Assembly: GCA_023425645.1 (NCBI GenBank)
Contig: JAFACG010000024.1
Span: forward strand, 1 to 64,000
Reading direction: 5' to 3'
Source of the DNA: Pseudomonadota bacterium
GTDB lineage: Bacteria; Pseudomonadota; Gammaproteobacteria; Burkholderiales; Burkholderiaceae_B
Length of the DNA stretch: 64,000 nucleotides
The notes beneath the pieces are model-generated. The model saw nothing but the letters and a program-made list of their open reading frames with translations. It was not told the DNA's origin and searched no databases. A program made the position numbers and the translations under genes. Within the stretch, counting starts at the first letter, position 1, and the number at the start of each line of letters is the position of its first letter. Shown in pieces: positions 49,708 through 60,740 of the stretch.

Positions 49708-50478
49708 CTACGCCGCCTCGGCCTCTCGCTTGCCCAGTCCCAGGTAGCTTTCGATCACCCGCGGATTGTCGGCCAGCTCGCGCGCGGGGCCTTCCAGCAC
49801 CACGTCGCCCGTCTCCAGCACATAGCCGTAGTCGGCCACCTGCAGGGCGGCGCGCGCATTCTGCTCCACCAGCAAGATGGCCACGCCGGTACTGCGCAAG
49901 CGGGCGATGATCATGAAGATCTCGCGCACGATGCGCGGCGCCAGGCCCAGGCTGGGTTCGTCCAGCATCAGCACCTTGGGCTGCGCCATCAGGGCGCGCC
50001 CCACCGCCAGCATCTGGCGCTCGCCCCCGGACAGGGTGCCGGCCAACTGGCCGCGGCGCTCCTTCAGGCGCGGGAAAAAGGCATACACCTGCTCCAGCGT
50101 ATCGCGCCAGCCGGCCTGCCGGGCCCGGTACAGCCGGAAGCCGCCCAGAAGCAGGTTGTCCTCCACCGTCATGCTGCCGAACAGCTCGCGCCGCTCGGGC
50201 ACCAGCGAAATGCCGCCGGCCACGCGCCGCTCCACCTCCCAGTGGCTGATCTCCTCGCCCTGGTACTGGACCGATCCGGTGCTGCGGCCCACGCTGGGCA
50301 GCGCGCCCATCATGGCATTGAGCAGGGTGGACTTGCCGGCGCCGTTGGCGCCGATCACGGTGACGATGCTGCCGGCGCGCACATCCAGGCTGGCGCCCAT
50401 GACGGCGCTGACCTTGCCGTATTGCGCGGCCAGACTGGTGACTTTCAGGATCACATCCTGGGGTGTTGCCTGACTCAT
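49708..50478 (-). CDS. livF: ABC importer ATPase, LivF type (second system)
   Basis: ATPase of the second importer, 256 residues, with a normal Walker [10 protein letters not shown], signature [15 protein letters not shown] and Walker [14 protein letters not shown]. It overlaps the fused permease-ATPase gene by 4 bases and is last in the operon. Confidence 0.93.
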   Translation of the reverse strand: MSQATPQDVILKVTSLAAQYGKVSAVMGASLDVRAGSIVTVIGANGAGKSTLLNAMMGALPSVGRSTGSVQYQGEEISHWEVERRVAGGISLVPERRELFGSMTVEDNLLLGGFRLYRARQAGWRDTLEQVYAFFPRLKERRGQLAGTLSGGERQMLAVGRALMAQPKVLMLDEPSLGLAPRIVREIFMIIARLRSTGVAILLVEQNARAALQVADYGYVLETGDVVLEGPARELADNPRVIESYLGLGKREAEAA

Positions 50479-52307
50479 GCGGATGCTCCTGCGTGTGAGG
50501 TCGTTGCGGGTTCGTCCAGTTCCAGATCGTCGTCGATGCCGCCCAGATAGGCCTCCAGCACCGCGGGATTCTCCTGGATCTCCTTGGGCAGGCCTTCGGC
50601 CAGCTTGGTGCCGAAATCCATGACCACCAGCTTGTCCGTCAGGTTCATGACGAAGTCCATGTCGTGCTCGACCAGCAGGATGCTCATGCCTTCGCGGCGA
50701 AGCTGATCCAGCACCTTGGCCAGTTCCTGCTTTTCCTTGTAGCGCAGGCCGGCGGCGGGCTCGTCCAGCAGCAGCAGGACGGGGTCGGAGGCCAGGGCGC
50801 GGGCGATCTCCAGGATGCGCTGCTGGCCCAGAGCCAGGTTGCCGGCCTGTTCATACAGATAATCTCCCAGACCCACGCGCTGCAGCTGGATTGCCGCCTC
50901 GTGCAGCAGCTCGGCTTCGCTGCGGCGTTCGGCATGCAGCACGGCAGGCACCACGCCGACCTTGCGGCGCAGGTGCGCGCCCAGCGCCACGTTCTCCAGC
51001 ACTGTCATGGTCGGCAGCAACTGCACGTGCTGGAAGGTGCGGCCCACGCCCAGGCGGGAGATCTCGCGCGCCGGCAACTTGTCGATGCGCTGGCCCAGGA
51101 AGCTGACCTGGCCGCTGGTGGCCGACAGCACGCCGGTGATCAGGTTGAAGGTCGTGCTCTTGCCTGCGCCGTTCGGCCCGATCAGGCCCATGATCTGGCC
51201 GGCGTCGAGGGTGAAGCTGATGTCGTTGACCGCCACCAGGCCGCCGAATTCCTTGCGGATCTTGTCCACCTGCAGCACCAGCGAACCGGCCTGCGGACGG
51301 GCGCGCTGCGGCAGGGCCTGCGCCTGCGGCGGCGGCGCCTGGCGGCGCGTCTGCACGCCGAACACGCGCTCCCAGCCCTTTTGCAGGATGGGCCAGATGC
51401 CGTCGCGGGCATATTGCAGGATCAGCACCATCAGGATGCCGAACACGATCAGTTCGAAGTTGATGTCGGTGCTGAGCAGCTTGGGCAGCCAGTTCTGCAG
51501 CTGGTCCTTGAGGGTCAGCACCAGGGCCGAACCCAGCACCGCGCCCCAGACGCTGCCGGCCCCGCCCAGCACGGCCATGAACAGGTATTCGATGCCGTAG
51601 TTCAGGCCAAAGGGGCTGGGGGAAACGGCGCGCTGATAGTGCGCGTACAGCCAGCCCGACAGGCAGGCCAGCAAGGCGGCGTAGACGAAGATGATGACCT
51701 TGTAGGCCGCCATGTTCACGCCGAAGGATTCGGCCATGCCGCTGCCGTGCTTGAGCGCGCGGATGGCGCGCCCCGGGCGCGAATCGAGCAGGTTGCGCGT
51801 GCCCCACATGGCCAGCAGCGCCACGACCCAGATCAGGTAATAGATGTCCCTGCCCGAGGCCAGCGACAGCCCGAAGATGTCCAGCGGCGCAATGCCCGAG
51901 ATGCCGTCGTACTGGCCCAGGAACTGCAGGTTGCCGAACAGGTAGTACAGCGCCAGGCCCCAGGCCAGCGTGCACAGCGGCAGGAAGTGGCCGGACAGGC
52001 GCAGCGTGATGGCGCCCAGGATGTAGGACACCAGCATGGTCAGGCCCAGGCCGATCAGCAGGTTGAGCCAGGGCGACCAGCCCAGGCGGGCCGTCAGGTA
52101 GGCGGTGGTGTAGGCGCCCAGGCCCACGAAGGCGGCCTGGCCGAAGGAGGTCAGCCCGCCCACGCCGGTCAGCAGGACCAGGCCCAGCACGACCAGGCTG
52201 GTCAGGCCGATGTAGTTCAGCTGGGTGATCCAGAACTCGGGCGTGGCGCCCAGCTGCGGCAGCACGAACAGGACGGCGATGAACAATATCGTCAGCAAGC
52301 GTTTCAT
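50475..52307 (-). CDS. Fused ABC permease-ATPase (LivM-LivG)
   Basis: A single 610-residue protein holding a LivM-type permease (about residues 1-310, about nine membrane segments, [20 protein letters not shown] and [18 protein letters not shown]) and a LivG-type ATPase (about 345-595: [10 protein letters not shown], then [15 protein letters not shown] and [13 protein letters not shown]). A proline/arginine/glutamine linker lies between (about 318-340). Fusion of the two parts of Liv importers is known in Burkholderiales. With LivH and LivF it makes a complete transporter. Confidence 0.93.
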   Translation of the reverse strand: MKRLLTILFIAVLFVLPQLGATPEFWITQLNYIGLTSLVVLGLVLLTGVGGLTSFGQAAFVGLGAYTTAYLTARLGWSPWLNLLIGLGLTMLVSYILGAITLRLSGHFLPLCTLAWGLALYYLFGNLQFLGQYDGISGIAPLDIFGLSLASGRDIYYLIWVVALLAMWGTRNLLDSRPGRAIRALKHGSGMAESFGVNMAAYKVIIFVYAALLACLSGWLYAHYQRAVSPSPFGLNYGIEYLFMAVLGGAGSVWGAVLGSALVLTLKDQLQNWLPKLLSTDINFELIVFGILMVLILQYARDGIWPILQKGWERVFGVQTRRQAPPPQAQALPQRARPQAGSLVLQVDKIRKEFGGLVAVNDISFTLDAGQIMGLIGPNGAGKSTTFNLITGVLSATSGQVSFLGQRIDKLPAREISRLGVGRTFQHVQLLPTMTVLENVALGAHLRRKVGVVPAVLHAERRSEAELLHEAAIQLQRVGLGDYLYEQAGNLALGQQRILEIARALASDPVLLLLDEPAAGLRYKEKQELAKVLDQLRREGMSILLVEHDMDFVMNLTDKLVVMDFGTKLAEGLPKEIQENPAVLEAYLGGIDDDLELDEPATTSHAGASA

Positions 52308-52313
52308 GTGTGT

Positions 52314-53351
52314 TTACTCCTCGTCGTCCACGTGCTTGCTACCAAAGGAGCGCCACAACAAAACCGGAATGACCATGGTGAATACGATGACCTCTTTATA
52401 GGCGCTGGCCCAGAAGGACGAGAAAGCCTCCAGCACGCCGATGAACAGCGCGCCCAGCAAAGCGACCGGGTAGCTGACCAGCCCGCCGAAGATGGCGGCC
52501 ACGAAGCCCTTCAGGCCGATCAGGAAGCCGGTGTCGTAGTAAATGGTGGTGACCGGCGCGATCAGCATGCCCGAGAAGGCGCCGATGGCGGCGGCCAGGG
52601 TGAAGGTCAGCGAGCCGGACATATTGGTGCTGATGCCCACCAGGCGCGCGCCGCGCCGGTTGACGGCGGTGGCGCGCAAGGCGCGGCCATACAGCGTCTT
52701 GCCGAAGAAGGCCCACAGCCCCAGGATCAGGGCCACGCAGGCGCCCATCACGAAGAAGGTCTGGGCGGACCAGCTGACCGCGCCCAGGGACACCTCGCCC
52801 TGCATGAAGGGCGGCGTGCGCCAGCCTTCAGGTCCGAAGAAGACTAGGCCCAGGCCGGTCAGCGCGAAGTGCACGGCCACCGACGTGATCAGCAGCACCA
52901 GCACGCTGGCTTCGGCAATGGGCTGGTAGGCCAGGCGATAGACCATGGGCCCCAGCGGGATGACCACGGCCAGCGAGAACAGCACGTCCATCCACAGCGG
53001 CAGGTCGGCGGCCACGATATGGGGCGCGGCGAAGTACACCGCCACGGGAATCAGGATATTGACGAAAAACTTGCGCGGCAGGCCGGCGGCGCTGCGGCTG
53101 CGCAAGGCGGCCAGCAGCTCCAGCAGGAACACCAGCGCGCCGGCGATCAGCAGCAGGATGACCGTGCCGGGCATGCGGCCGTTCACCACGAAGGCCAGGG
53201 TCAAGGCGCCGAAGGTGACGAATTCGCCTTGCGGGATGAAGATGACCCGGGTGACGAGAAAGACGAGGACCAGGGCGAGTCCGAGCAGAGCATAGATGGC
53301 GCCATTCAATATGCCATCCTGCAATAAGATTAAAGCGATGGTGGTATCCAT
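52314..53351 (-). CDS. livH: ABC importer permease, LivH type (second system)
   Basis: Inner-membrane permease of 345 residues, larger than typical LivH. It starts [23 protein letters not shown] and contains [15 protein letters not shown] and the [20 protein letters not shown] coupling segment. I use the ATG at 53351 ([13 protein letters not shown]). It starts 6 bases upstream of the fused gene in the direction of transcription. Confidence 0.9.
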   Translation of the reverse strand: MDTTIALILLQDGILNGAIYALLGLALVLVFLVTRVIFIPQGEFVTFGALTLAFVVNGRMPGTVILLLIAGALVFLLELLAALRSRSAAGLPRKFFVNILIPVAVYFAAPHIVAADLPLWMDVLFSLAVVIPLGPMVYRLAYQPIAEASVLVLLITSVAVHFALTGLGLVFFGPEGWRTPPFMQGEVSLGAVSWSAQTFFVMGACVALILGLWAFFGKTLYGRALRATAVNRRGARLVGISTNMSGSLTFTLAAAIGAFSGMLIAPVTTIYYDTGFLIGLKGFVAAIFGGLVSYPVALLGALFIGVLEAFSSFWASAYKEVIVFTMVIPVLLWRSFGSKHVDDEE

Positions 53352-53451
53352 GTCGGACAACATCCTGTACAACAAAAAATGGGCAAGGGGCTTACTGTAA
53401 CGCAAACCAGTCGCGGGGACGGGCCCGGCCCGCGCCGGGTCCCGCCTTCAG

Positions 53452-53477
53452 AAAAAACCGGCTGGGAAGCCGGTTTT
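53452..53477 (-). terminator. Terminator between the binding-protein gene and livH
   Basis: AAAACCGGCT/AGCCGGTTTT is a 10-bp stem with loop GGGA; on the minus strand the T run continues. It lies just after the binding-protein gene, so it likely reduces permease expression relative to the receptor. Confidence 0.8.
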
Positions 53478-53490
53478 CGCCTGTGGGAGA

Positions 53491-54660
53491 TTACAGGTCA
53501 GGCTGATAAGTCCATTTGCCGTCCACCACCTTCACGATGACGCGGGCGCGCTGGTCCAGGCCGGCGTGGTCCTTGTCGGACATGGTGAACACGCCCTGGG
53601 AGGCCGGCAGATCCTTGATCTGCTCGATGGAATCGCGCAGCGCGGCGCGGAACTCGGGCGTGCCGGGCTTGGCGCCGGTCTTCAGCGCGCCGGGAATGGC
53701 CTCGGCCACCAGCAGGCCGGCGTCCCACATGTGGCCGCCGAAGGTGTTGATGGAGCCTTCCCCGAACTTGGCCTCGTACTTGGTCTTGTAGTCCATGGCC
53801 GTCTTCTTGACGGGGTTGCTGTCGGGCAGTTGCTCGGCCACCAGCAGCGGGCCGGCCGGCAGGATCATGTCGTTGCAGTCCTTGCCGCAGACGCGCAGCA
53901 CGTCGCTGTTGGCGGCGCCGTGCGTCTGGTAGATGATGCCGGCGTAGCCGCGTCCCTTGAGTTCGCGCTGCGGCAGAGCCACGGGCGTGCCCGAGCCGGC
54001 GATCAGCACGGCGTCGGGCTTGGCGCCCAGCAGCTTCAGGGTCTGGCCCGTGACGCTGGTGTCGTTGCGGCCGTAGCGCTCGGCGGCGACCACATTGATG
54101 CCCTTGGCCTTGGCGGCTTCGGTCATGACGTTCAGCCAGCCGTCGCCGTAGGCGTCGTTGTAGCCAATGAAGCCCAGGGTCTTGACGTTCTGCTTGACCA
54201 TGGCGTCGGCCAGCGCGCCGGCCATCAGCTGGTCGTTCTGCGGCGTCTTGAACACCCAGGTGCGGGCGCCTTCCACCGGCTCGACGATCTTGGCGTTGGC
54301 CGCCACGCTGATCATGGGCGTCTTGGTTTCGCCGGCCACATCCACCATGGCCAGCGATCCGGGCGTGACCGAAGTGCCGATGACCACGTCCACCTTGTCG
54401 TCGGTGATCAGCTTGCGCATGTTGCGCACGGCCACCGTGGTGTCGGTCGCATCATCCAGCACGATGTATTCGACTTTCTGGCCGCCGACCTCGGTAGGCA
54501 GCAGGCTGACGGTGTTGCGCTCGGGAATGCCCAGCGAGGCGGCCGGCCCGGTCGCGGCAATGGTCACGCCCACTTTCACCTGAGCGGATACAGCCAGCGG
54601 CGCGCACAGCGCCAGGGCGGCCGCCAGCGTGGTCAGGCGCACGGTTGGAAAGCAGTTCAT
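53491..54660 (-). CDS. ABC importer periplasmic substrate-binding protein (second system)
   Basis: Receptor of the second importer, 389 residues, with a signal peptide (LAAALALCAPLAVSAQ) and a Peripla_BP_6 fold starting VKVGVTIAATGPAASLGIPE. Ligand-loop motif VIGTSVTPGSLAMVDVAGE is present. One pair of Cys (CGKDC, about residue 258-262) could form a disulfide. Substrate unknown. It is first in its operon and separated from livH by a terminator. Confidence 0.9.
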   Translation of the reverse strand: MNCFPTVRLTTLAAALALCAPLAVSAQVKVGVTIAATGPAASLGIPERNTVSLLPTEVGGQKVEYIVLDDATDTTVAVRNMRKLITDDKVDVVIGTSVTPGSLAMVDVAGETKTPMISVAANAKIVEPVEGARTWVFKTPQNDQLMAGALADAMVKQNVKTLGFIGYNDAYGDGWLNVMTEAAKAKGINVVAAERYGRNDTSVTGQTLKLLGAKPDAVLIAGSGTPVALPQRELKGRGYAGIIYQTHGAANSDVLRVCGKDCNDMILPAGPLLVAEQLPDSNPVKKTAMDYKTKYEAKFGEGSINTFGGHMWDAGLLVAEAIPGALKTGAKPGTPEFRAALRDSIEQIKDLPASQGVFTMSDKDHAGLDQRARVIVKVVDGKWTYQPDL

Positions 54661-55001
54661 TCTTATCTCCCAGATCTGTTCATTGTTGTTGGCCGTTTCG
54701 GCGGCCGGAAAATCGTAATACAGATAATCATCAGCACATACCGGAACCGTATCAAGTCGTGCTGAAACAAGGTATTGGTGTTTACCTTAAATATTAAAAA
54801 TTTGAATACTGCACTAAATGCGCCGCGGTCAAATCGAGCGGGGTAAGACACCGCCGCTATCATAGGGCCAACCGGTCCGCCGTGGTGCATCGCGGAACCT
54901 TGGAACGCAAATTGGCTCTAATTCTCGTTTAACATGTGGTGTTGCGCCTGCTGGAACGTGTTCATGCAGGCGTCCATCCCGTTTTTCAAAAGGCAGCTCT
55001 C
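54661..55001. other. Intergenic region between the second importer and msrB
   Basis: About 340 bases that hold the divergent promoters of the binding-protein gene and msrB. Part (54775-54830) is AT-rich compared with its surroundings. CGCCTGC/GCAGGCG (54945-54951 and 54966-54972) forms a hairpin with a 14-base loop about 30 bases before msrB. I found no clear consensus promoter or gene in it. Confidence 0.5.
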
Positions 55002-55397
55002 GTGGAAAAAGTACGGAAAACCGAGGCCGAATGGCGCGCCCTGCTCAGTCCTGAAGAATTCATCGTGACCCGGGAAAAAGGCACGGAACGCGCCTTCACC
55101 GGCCGCTACTGGAACACCACCACGCCAGGCATCTACCGCTGCGTGGGTTGCGGCACGCCGCTGTTCGCCTCGGACACCAAATTCGACGCCGGCTGCGGCT
55201 GGCCCAGCTACTTCGAGCCCCTGAATCCGGACAATGTCCGCGAGGAGGCCGACTTCAGCCACGGCATGACCCGCACCGAAGTCCTGTGCAATGTGTGCGA
55301 CTCCCACCTGGGCCACGTCTTTCCGGACGGCCCGCCGCCCACCGGCCTGCGCTACTGCATCAACTCCCTGTCGCTGAAGTTCGAACCCGAAGCATGA
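55002..55397 (+). CDS. msrB: Methionine-R-sulfoxide reductase MsrB
   Basis: Reduces the R form of methionine sulfoxide in proteins. The 131-residue protein has zinc pairs CVGC and CNVC, the catalytic Cys119 in RYCINSLSL, and the motif [10 protein letters not shown]. The family N-terminus starts at a GTG (55002); the frame goes further upstream but that part is not conserved. It overlaps yciB by 4 bases. Confidence 0.94.
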   Translation: MEKVRKTEAEWRALLSPEEFIVTREKGTERAFTGRYWNTTTPGIYRCVGCGTPLFASDTKFDAGCGWPSYFEPLNPDNVREEADFSHGMTRTEVLCNVCDSHLGHVFPDGPPPTGLRYCINSLSLKFEPEA

Positions 55398-55960
55398 AGA
55401 AACTCCTGTTCGACCTGTTCCCGCTGGTCCTGTTCTTCCTGGTCTTTCGCTTCTCCGACATCTACATGGCCACCGGCGTAGCCATGCTCGCCTCGGTGCT
55501 GCAGATAGTCTGGCTCAAGCTGACCGGCAAGGCCATCGAGGCCTCGCACTGGATCAACCTGGCCGTCATCGTGGTGTTCGGCGGCGCGACCCTGATCTTC
55601 CACAACGACGTATTCATACGCTGGAAGCCCACCGTGCTGTACTGGATCTTCGCCGCGATCCTGCTGGGCGCGCGCTACCTGATGCGCCGCAACCTGATGC
55701 AAAAGCTCATGGGCGGCCAGCTGGTCCTGCCCGAAGGCGTCTGGGACAAGCTGAACCTGGCCTGGTCGCTGTTCTTTGCGGCCGCGGGCGTCGTCAACCT
55801 GTACGTGGCCTTTTCCGGACATTTCACCGAATCCCAATGGGTGAACTTCAAGGCCTTCGGGCTGCTGGGCATGATGCTGGTCTTCGTGATCGCCCAGTCC
55901 CTCTGGCTGGGCCGCTATCTGGAAGACCACTCCGACAAATCCAATCCACCCAAACCCTGA
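55394..55960 (+). CDS. yciB: Septation/envelope protein YciB (IspZ)
   Basis: Inner-membrane protein of 188 residues with about five membrane segments, starting [17 protein letters not shown], typical of the YciB/IspZ (intracellular septation protein A) family. It has been linked to cell envelope synthesis and division. The ATGA overlap with msrB and 7-base gap to bolA suggest an operon. Confidence 0.94.
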   Translation: MKKLLFDLFPLVLFFLVFRFSDIYMATGVAMLASVLQIVWLKLTGKAIEASHWINLAVIVVFGGATLIFHNDVFIRWKPTVLYWIFAAILLGARYLMRRNLMQKLMGGQLVLPEGVWDKLNLAWSLFFAAAGVVNLYVAFSGHFTESQWVNFKAFGLLGMMLVFVIAQSLWLGRYLEDHSDKSNPPKP

Positions 55961-55967
55961 CGCAATC

Positions 55968-56231
55968 ATGACCGACTCTCTCGAACAGGTGCTGCGCGAG
56001 CGCCTCCAGGCGCTGGAGCCGGCCGAGCTCGACATCATCAACGAATCCCACCTGCACGCCGGCCACGCCGGAGCGCAAGGAGGCGCCAGCCACTTCCGCG
56101 TGATTATCGCCTCGAAACAATTTGATGGAATTTCAACACTGGCAAGGCACAGACTTGTGTATGATCGCGTCCACGATCTCATGCCTTACCCGATTCACGC
56201 ACTGGCTATCCAAGCCAAAACCATAGCTTAA
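55968..56231 (+). CDS. bolA: BolA-family protein
   Basis: An 87-residue BolA/IbaG fold protein: helical start, ESHLHAGHAGAQGGASHFRV and a C-terminal LMPYPIHALAIQAKT. BolA proteins pair with monothiol glutaredoxins through a [2Fe-2S] cluster bound by a conserved His. It lies between yciB and ppiC, as in Bordetella. Confidence 0.93.
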   Translation: MTDSLEQVLRERLQALEPAELDIINESHLHAGHAGAQGGASHFRVIIASKQFDGISTLARHRLVYDRVHDLMPYPIHALAIQAKTIA

Positions 56232-56239
56232 GGATGCAC

Positions 56240-57016
56240 ATGAAACGTTTTGCCGCCCTCGCCCTGACCTGCGCCCTGGCCGCGCCTGCCTACGCCCAGA
56301 CGGTTGCCACAGTCAATGGCAAGGCCATCACCCAGAAAGACATGGACCAGTTCGTCGCCCTGCTGGTCGAGCAAGGCGCAAAGGATTCGCCCGAACTGCG
56401 CGAGCAGGTCAAGCAGGAGATGGTCAACCGCATGGCTGTCGTGCAAGCCGCTGAAAAAGCCGGCCTGGACAAGAAAGCCGACGTCCAGCAGGAAATCGAA
56501 CTGGCTCGCCAGGGCATCCTGGTGCGCGCCCTGATGGCCGACTACCTGAAGAAGAACCCCGTCTCCGAAGCCGACATCAGCAAGGAATACAACACCATCA
56601 AGGGCATGGAAGAAGGCAAGCAGGAATACAAGGTGCGCCACATCCTGGTCAAGGATGAAAAGGCCGCCAAGGATCTGCTGGCCCAGATCAAGTCCAAGAA
56701 GATCAGCTTCGCCGACGCCGCCAAGAAGAACTCCATCGACACCGGCAGCGGCCAGCAAGGCGGCGACCTGGGCTGGGCGCCCAGCTCCACCTACGTGCCC
56801 GAGTTCGCCCAGGCCGTTGAAAAGCTGAAGAAAGGCGAACTGGCCGCCGCTCCCGTGCAGTCCCAGTTCGGCTGGCACATCATCCAGGTGGAAGACGCCC
56901 GTCCCGTGACCTTCCCCGCCCTGAACGACGTCAAGCCTCAGTTGGAAGAAATGCTGCGTCAGCGCAAGCTGGCCGAGTACCAGCAGAAGATCCTGAAAGA
57001 CGCCGACATCAAATAA
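56240..57016 (+). CDS. Periplasmic parvulin-type peptidyl-prolyl isomerase
   Basis: Folding helper for periplasmic and outer-membrane proteins. A signal peptide (ALALTCALAAPAYA) is followed by a SurA-like helical N-domain and one parvulin domain (about 125-225: VRHILVKDEKAAKDLLAQIK, GSGQQGGDLGWAPSSTYVPE, PVQSQFGWHIIQVED). Length is 258. I chose the ATG at 56240 because TTAAGGA lies 5 bases upstream; an ATG at 56234 is closer to it. Strong terminator follows. Confidence 0.93.
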   Translation: MKRFAALALTCALAAPAYAQTVATVNGKAITQKDMDQFVALLVEQGAKDSPELREQVKQEMVNRMAVVQAAEKAGLDKKADVQQEIELARQGILVRALMADYLKKNPVSEADISKEYNTIKGMEEGKQEYKVRHILVKDEKAAKDLLAQIKSKKISFADAAKKNSIDTGSGQQGGDLGWAPSSTYVPEFAQAVEKLKKGELAAAPVQSQFGWHIIQVEDARPVTFPALNDVKPQLEEMLRQRKLAEYQQKILKDADIK

Positions 57017-57063
57017 GGCGTCCAGGCCCGGTTTTAAACGCCGGGCCAGAAAGGCACGATCGA

Positions 57064-57095
57064 ACCGGCGCCCCTCATCAAGGCGCCGGTTTTTT
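57064..57095 (+). terminator. Rho-independent terminator after ppiC
   Basis: ACCGGCGCC and GGCGCCGGT form a 9-bp stem with a 9-base loop followed by TTTTTT, 48 bases after the stop. Confidence 0.9.
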
Positions 57096-57147
57096 GTTCT
57101 TCGGACGGATTTACCGGAGGATGAATGAAGCGCGAATGAAGCCGCAG

Positions 57148-57468
57148 CTCGAAGGTGTTCGAGTCCCTTGCAGGCTGAGGACTTGCCGGTGCTGCGCACC
57201 GGTTCCCTGGTCGCCAGCCCTCGCCGGGCGCGTCGTTAACTCCGGCGGGTCGCTCGCCCCCCAGGCGAGCGACAAGCGCCGCCGTCAAACAGAACGACGC
57301 TTGCCTCCCGGCTCGGCTTGCCGCCGACAGTCACGCGAGCCGGGAGGCAAGCGGCCTGCTGTTCGAGCGCGACGCTTGTGGTTCGGAACGAACCACCGCG
57401 TGAGTTCAGGCCGCGCCCGGCCCGCGTGACTGGCAAGGGTACAGGCGCATAGCGCCTGCAAGCCGTCA
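57148..57468. repeat. Cluster of nested perfect inverted repeats, possible structured RNA or repeat element
   Basis: No gene fits here, but at least six separate perfect hairpins occur in 320 bases. (1) CTCGAA/TTCGAG, 57148-57163. (2) CCGGTGC/GCACCGG, 57186-57202, inside GGCTG/CAGCC. (3) GTCGCTCGCC/GGCGAGCGAC, 57249-57273, inside CGGCGG/CCGCCG and then GCGTCGTT/AACGACGC (57230-57300). (4) An 18-bp stem, 57298-57315 with 57336-57353. (5) GTGGTTCG/CGAACCAC, 57378-57396, inside GCGGCCTG/CAGGCCGC (57351-57414). (6) CAGGCGC/GCGCCTG, 57442-57458. The loop of stem 4 also complements 57423-57437. It lies between a terminator and ligA. I could not match it to tmRNA, RNase P RNA or SRP RNA. Confidence 0.75.
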
Positions 57469-57597
57469 GCCGAGGCGGTTCTGGGGCCAGGCCTGAGCGG
57501 CGGCTTCCTAAATACTCCATTTAATCCCCAACGGTTAGCGAAAAAACTACTTTGGGGTCTATGACTAGTCTGTAAGAATCAGCGCGCCAAACCGCCG
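57469..57597. other. Spacer between the hairpin cluster and the ligA stop
   Basis: About 130 bases without a gene. CCCCAA and TTGGGG (around 57526-57556) can pair across an A-rich loop, and on the minus strand a T run follows the CCCCAAAG segment, so this may end the ligA transcript. Sequence from 57510 on is AT-richer than the hairpin block. Confidence 0.35.
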
Positions 57598-60695
<3,098 letters not shown>

Positions 60696-60740
60696 TGTCA
60701 GTTCCGTCGTATCAACGCTGTAACGGTTAAAAAATCAGCT

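Noticed and set aside
50664..52847. 727-codon plus-strand frame opposite the fused importer gene
   Set aside because: Gln/His/Ala-rich shadow without motifs.
57151..57170. tRNA-like T arm (TTCGAGTCC)
   Set aside because: No cloverleaf, anticodon arm or acceptor stem can be built around it.
57121..57500. CRISPR array
   Set aside because: Repeats are inverted and of differing sequence; no regular direct repeats or spacers.
57121..57500. tmRNA, RNase P RNA or SRP RNA
   Set aside because: None of the conserved cores I know of these RNAs is present on either strand.
57094..57520. Frames on both strands across the hairpin block
   Set aside because: Translations are Arg/Cys/Pro-rich, follow the palindromes and have no Shine-Dalgarno; the DNA pattern fits structure, not coding.
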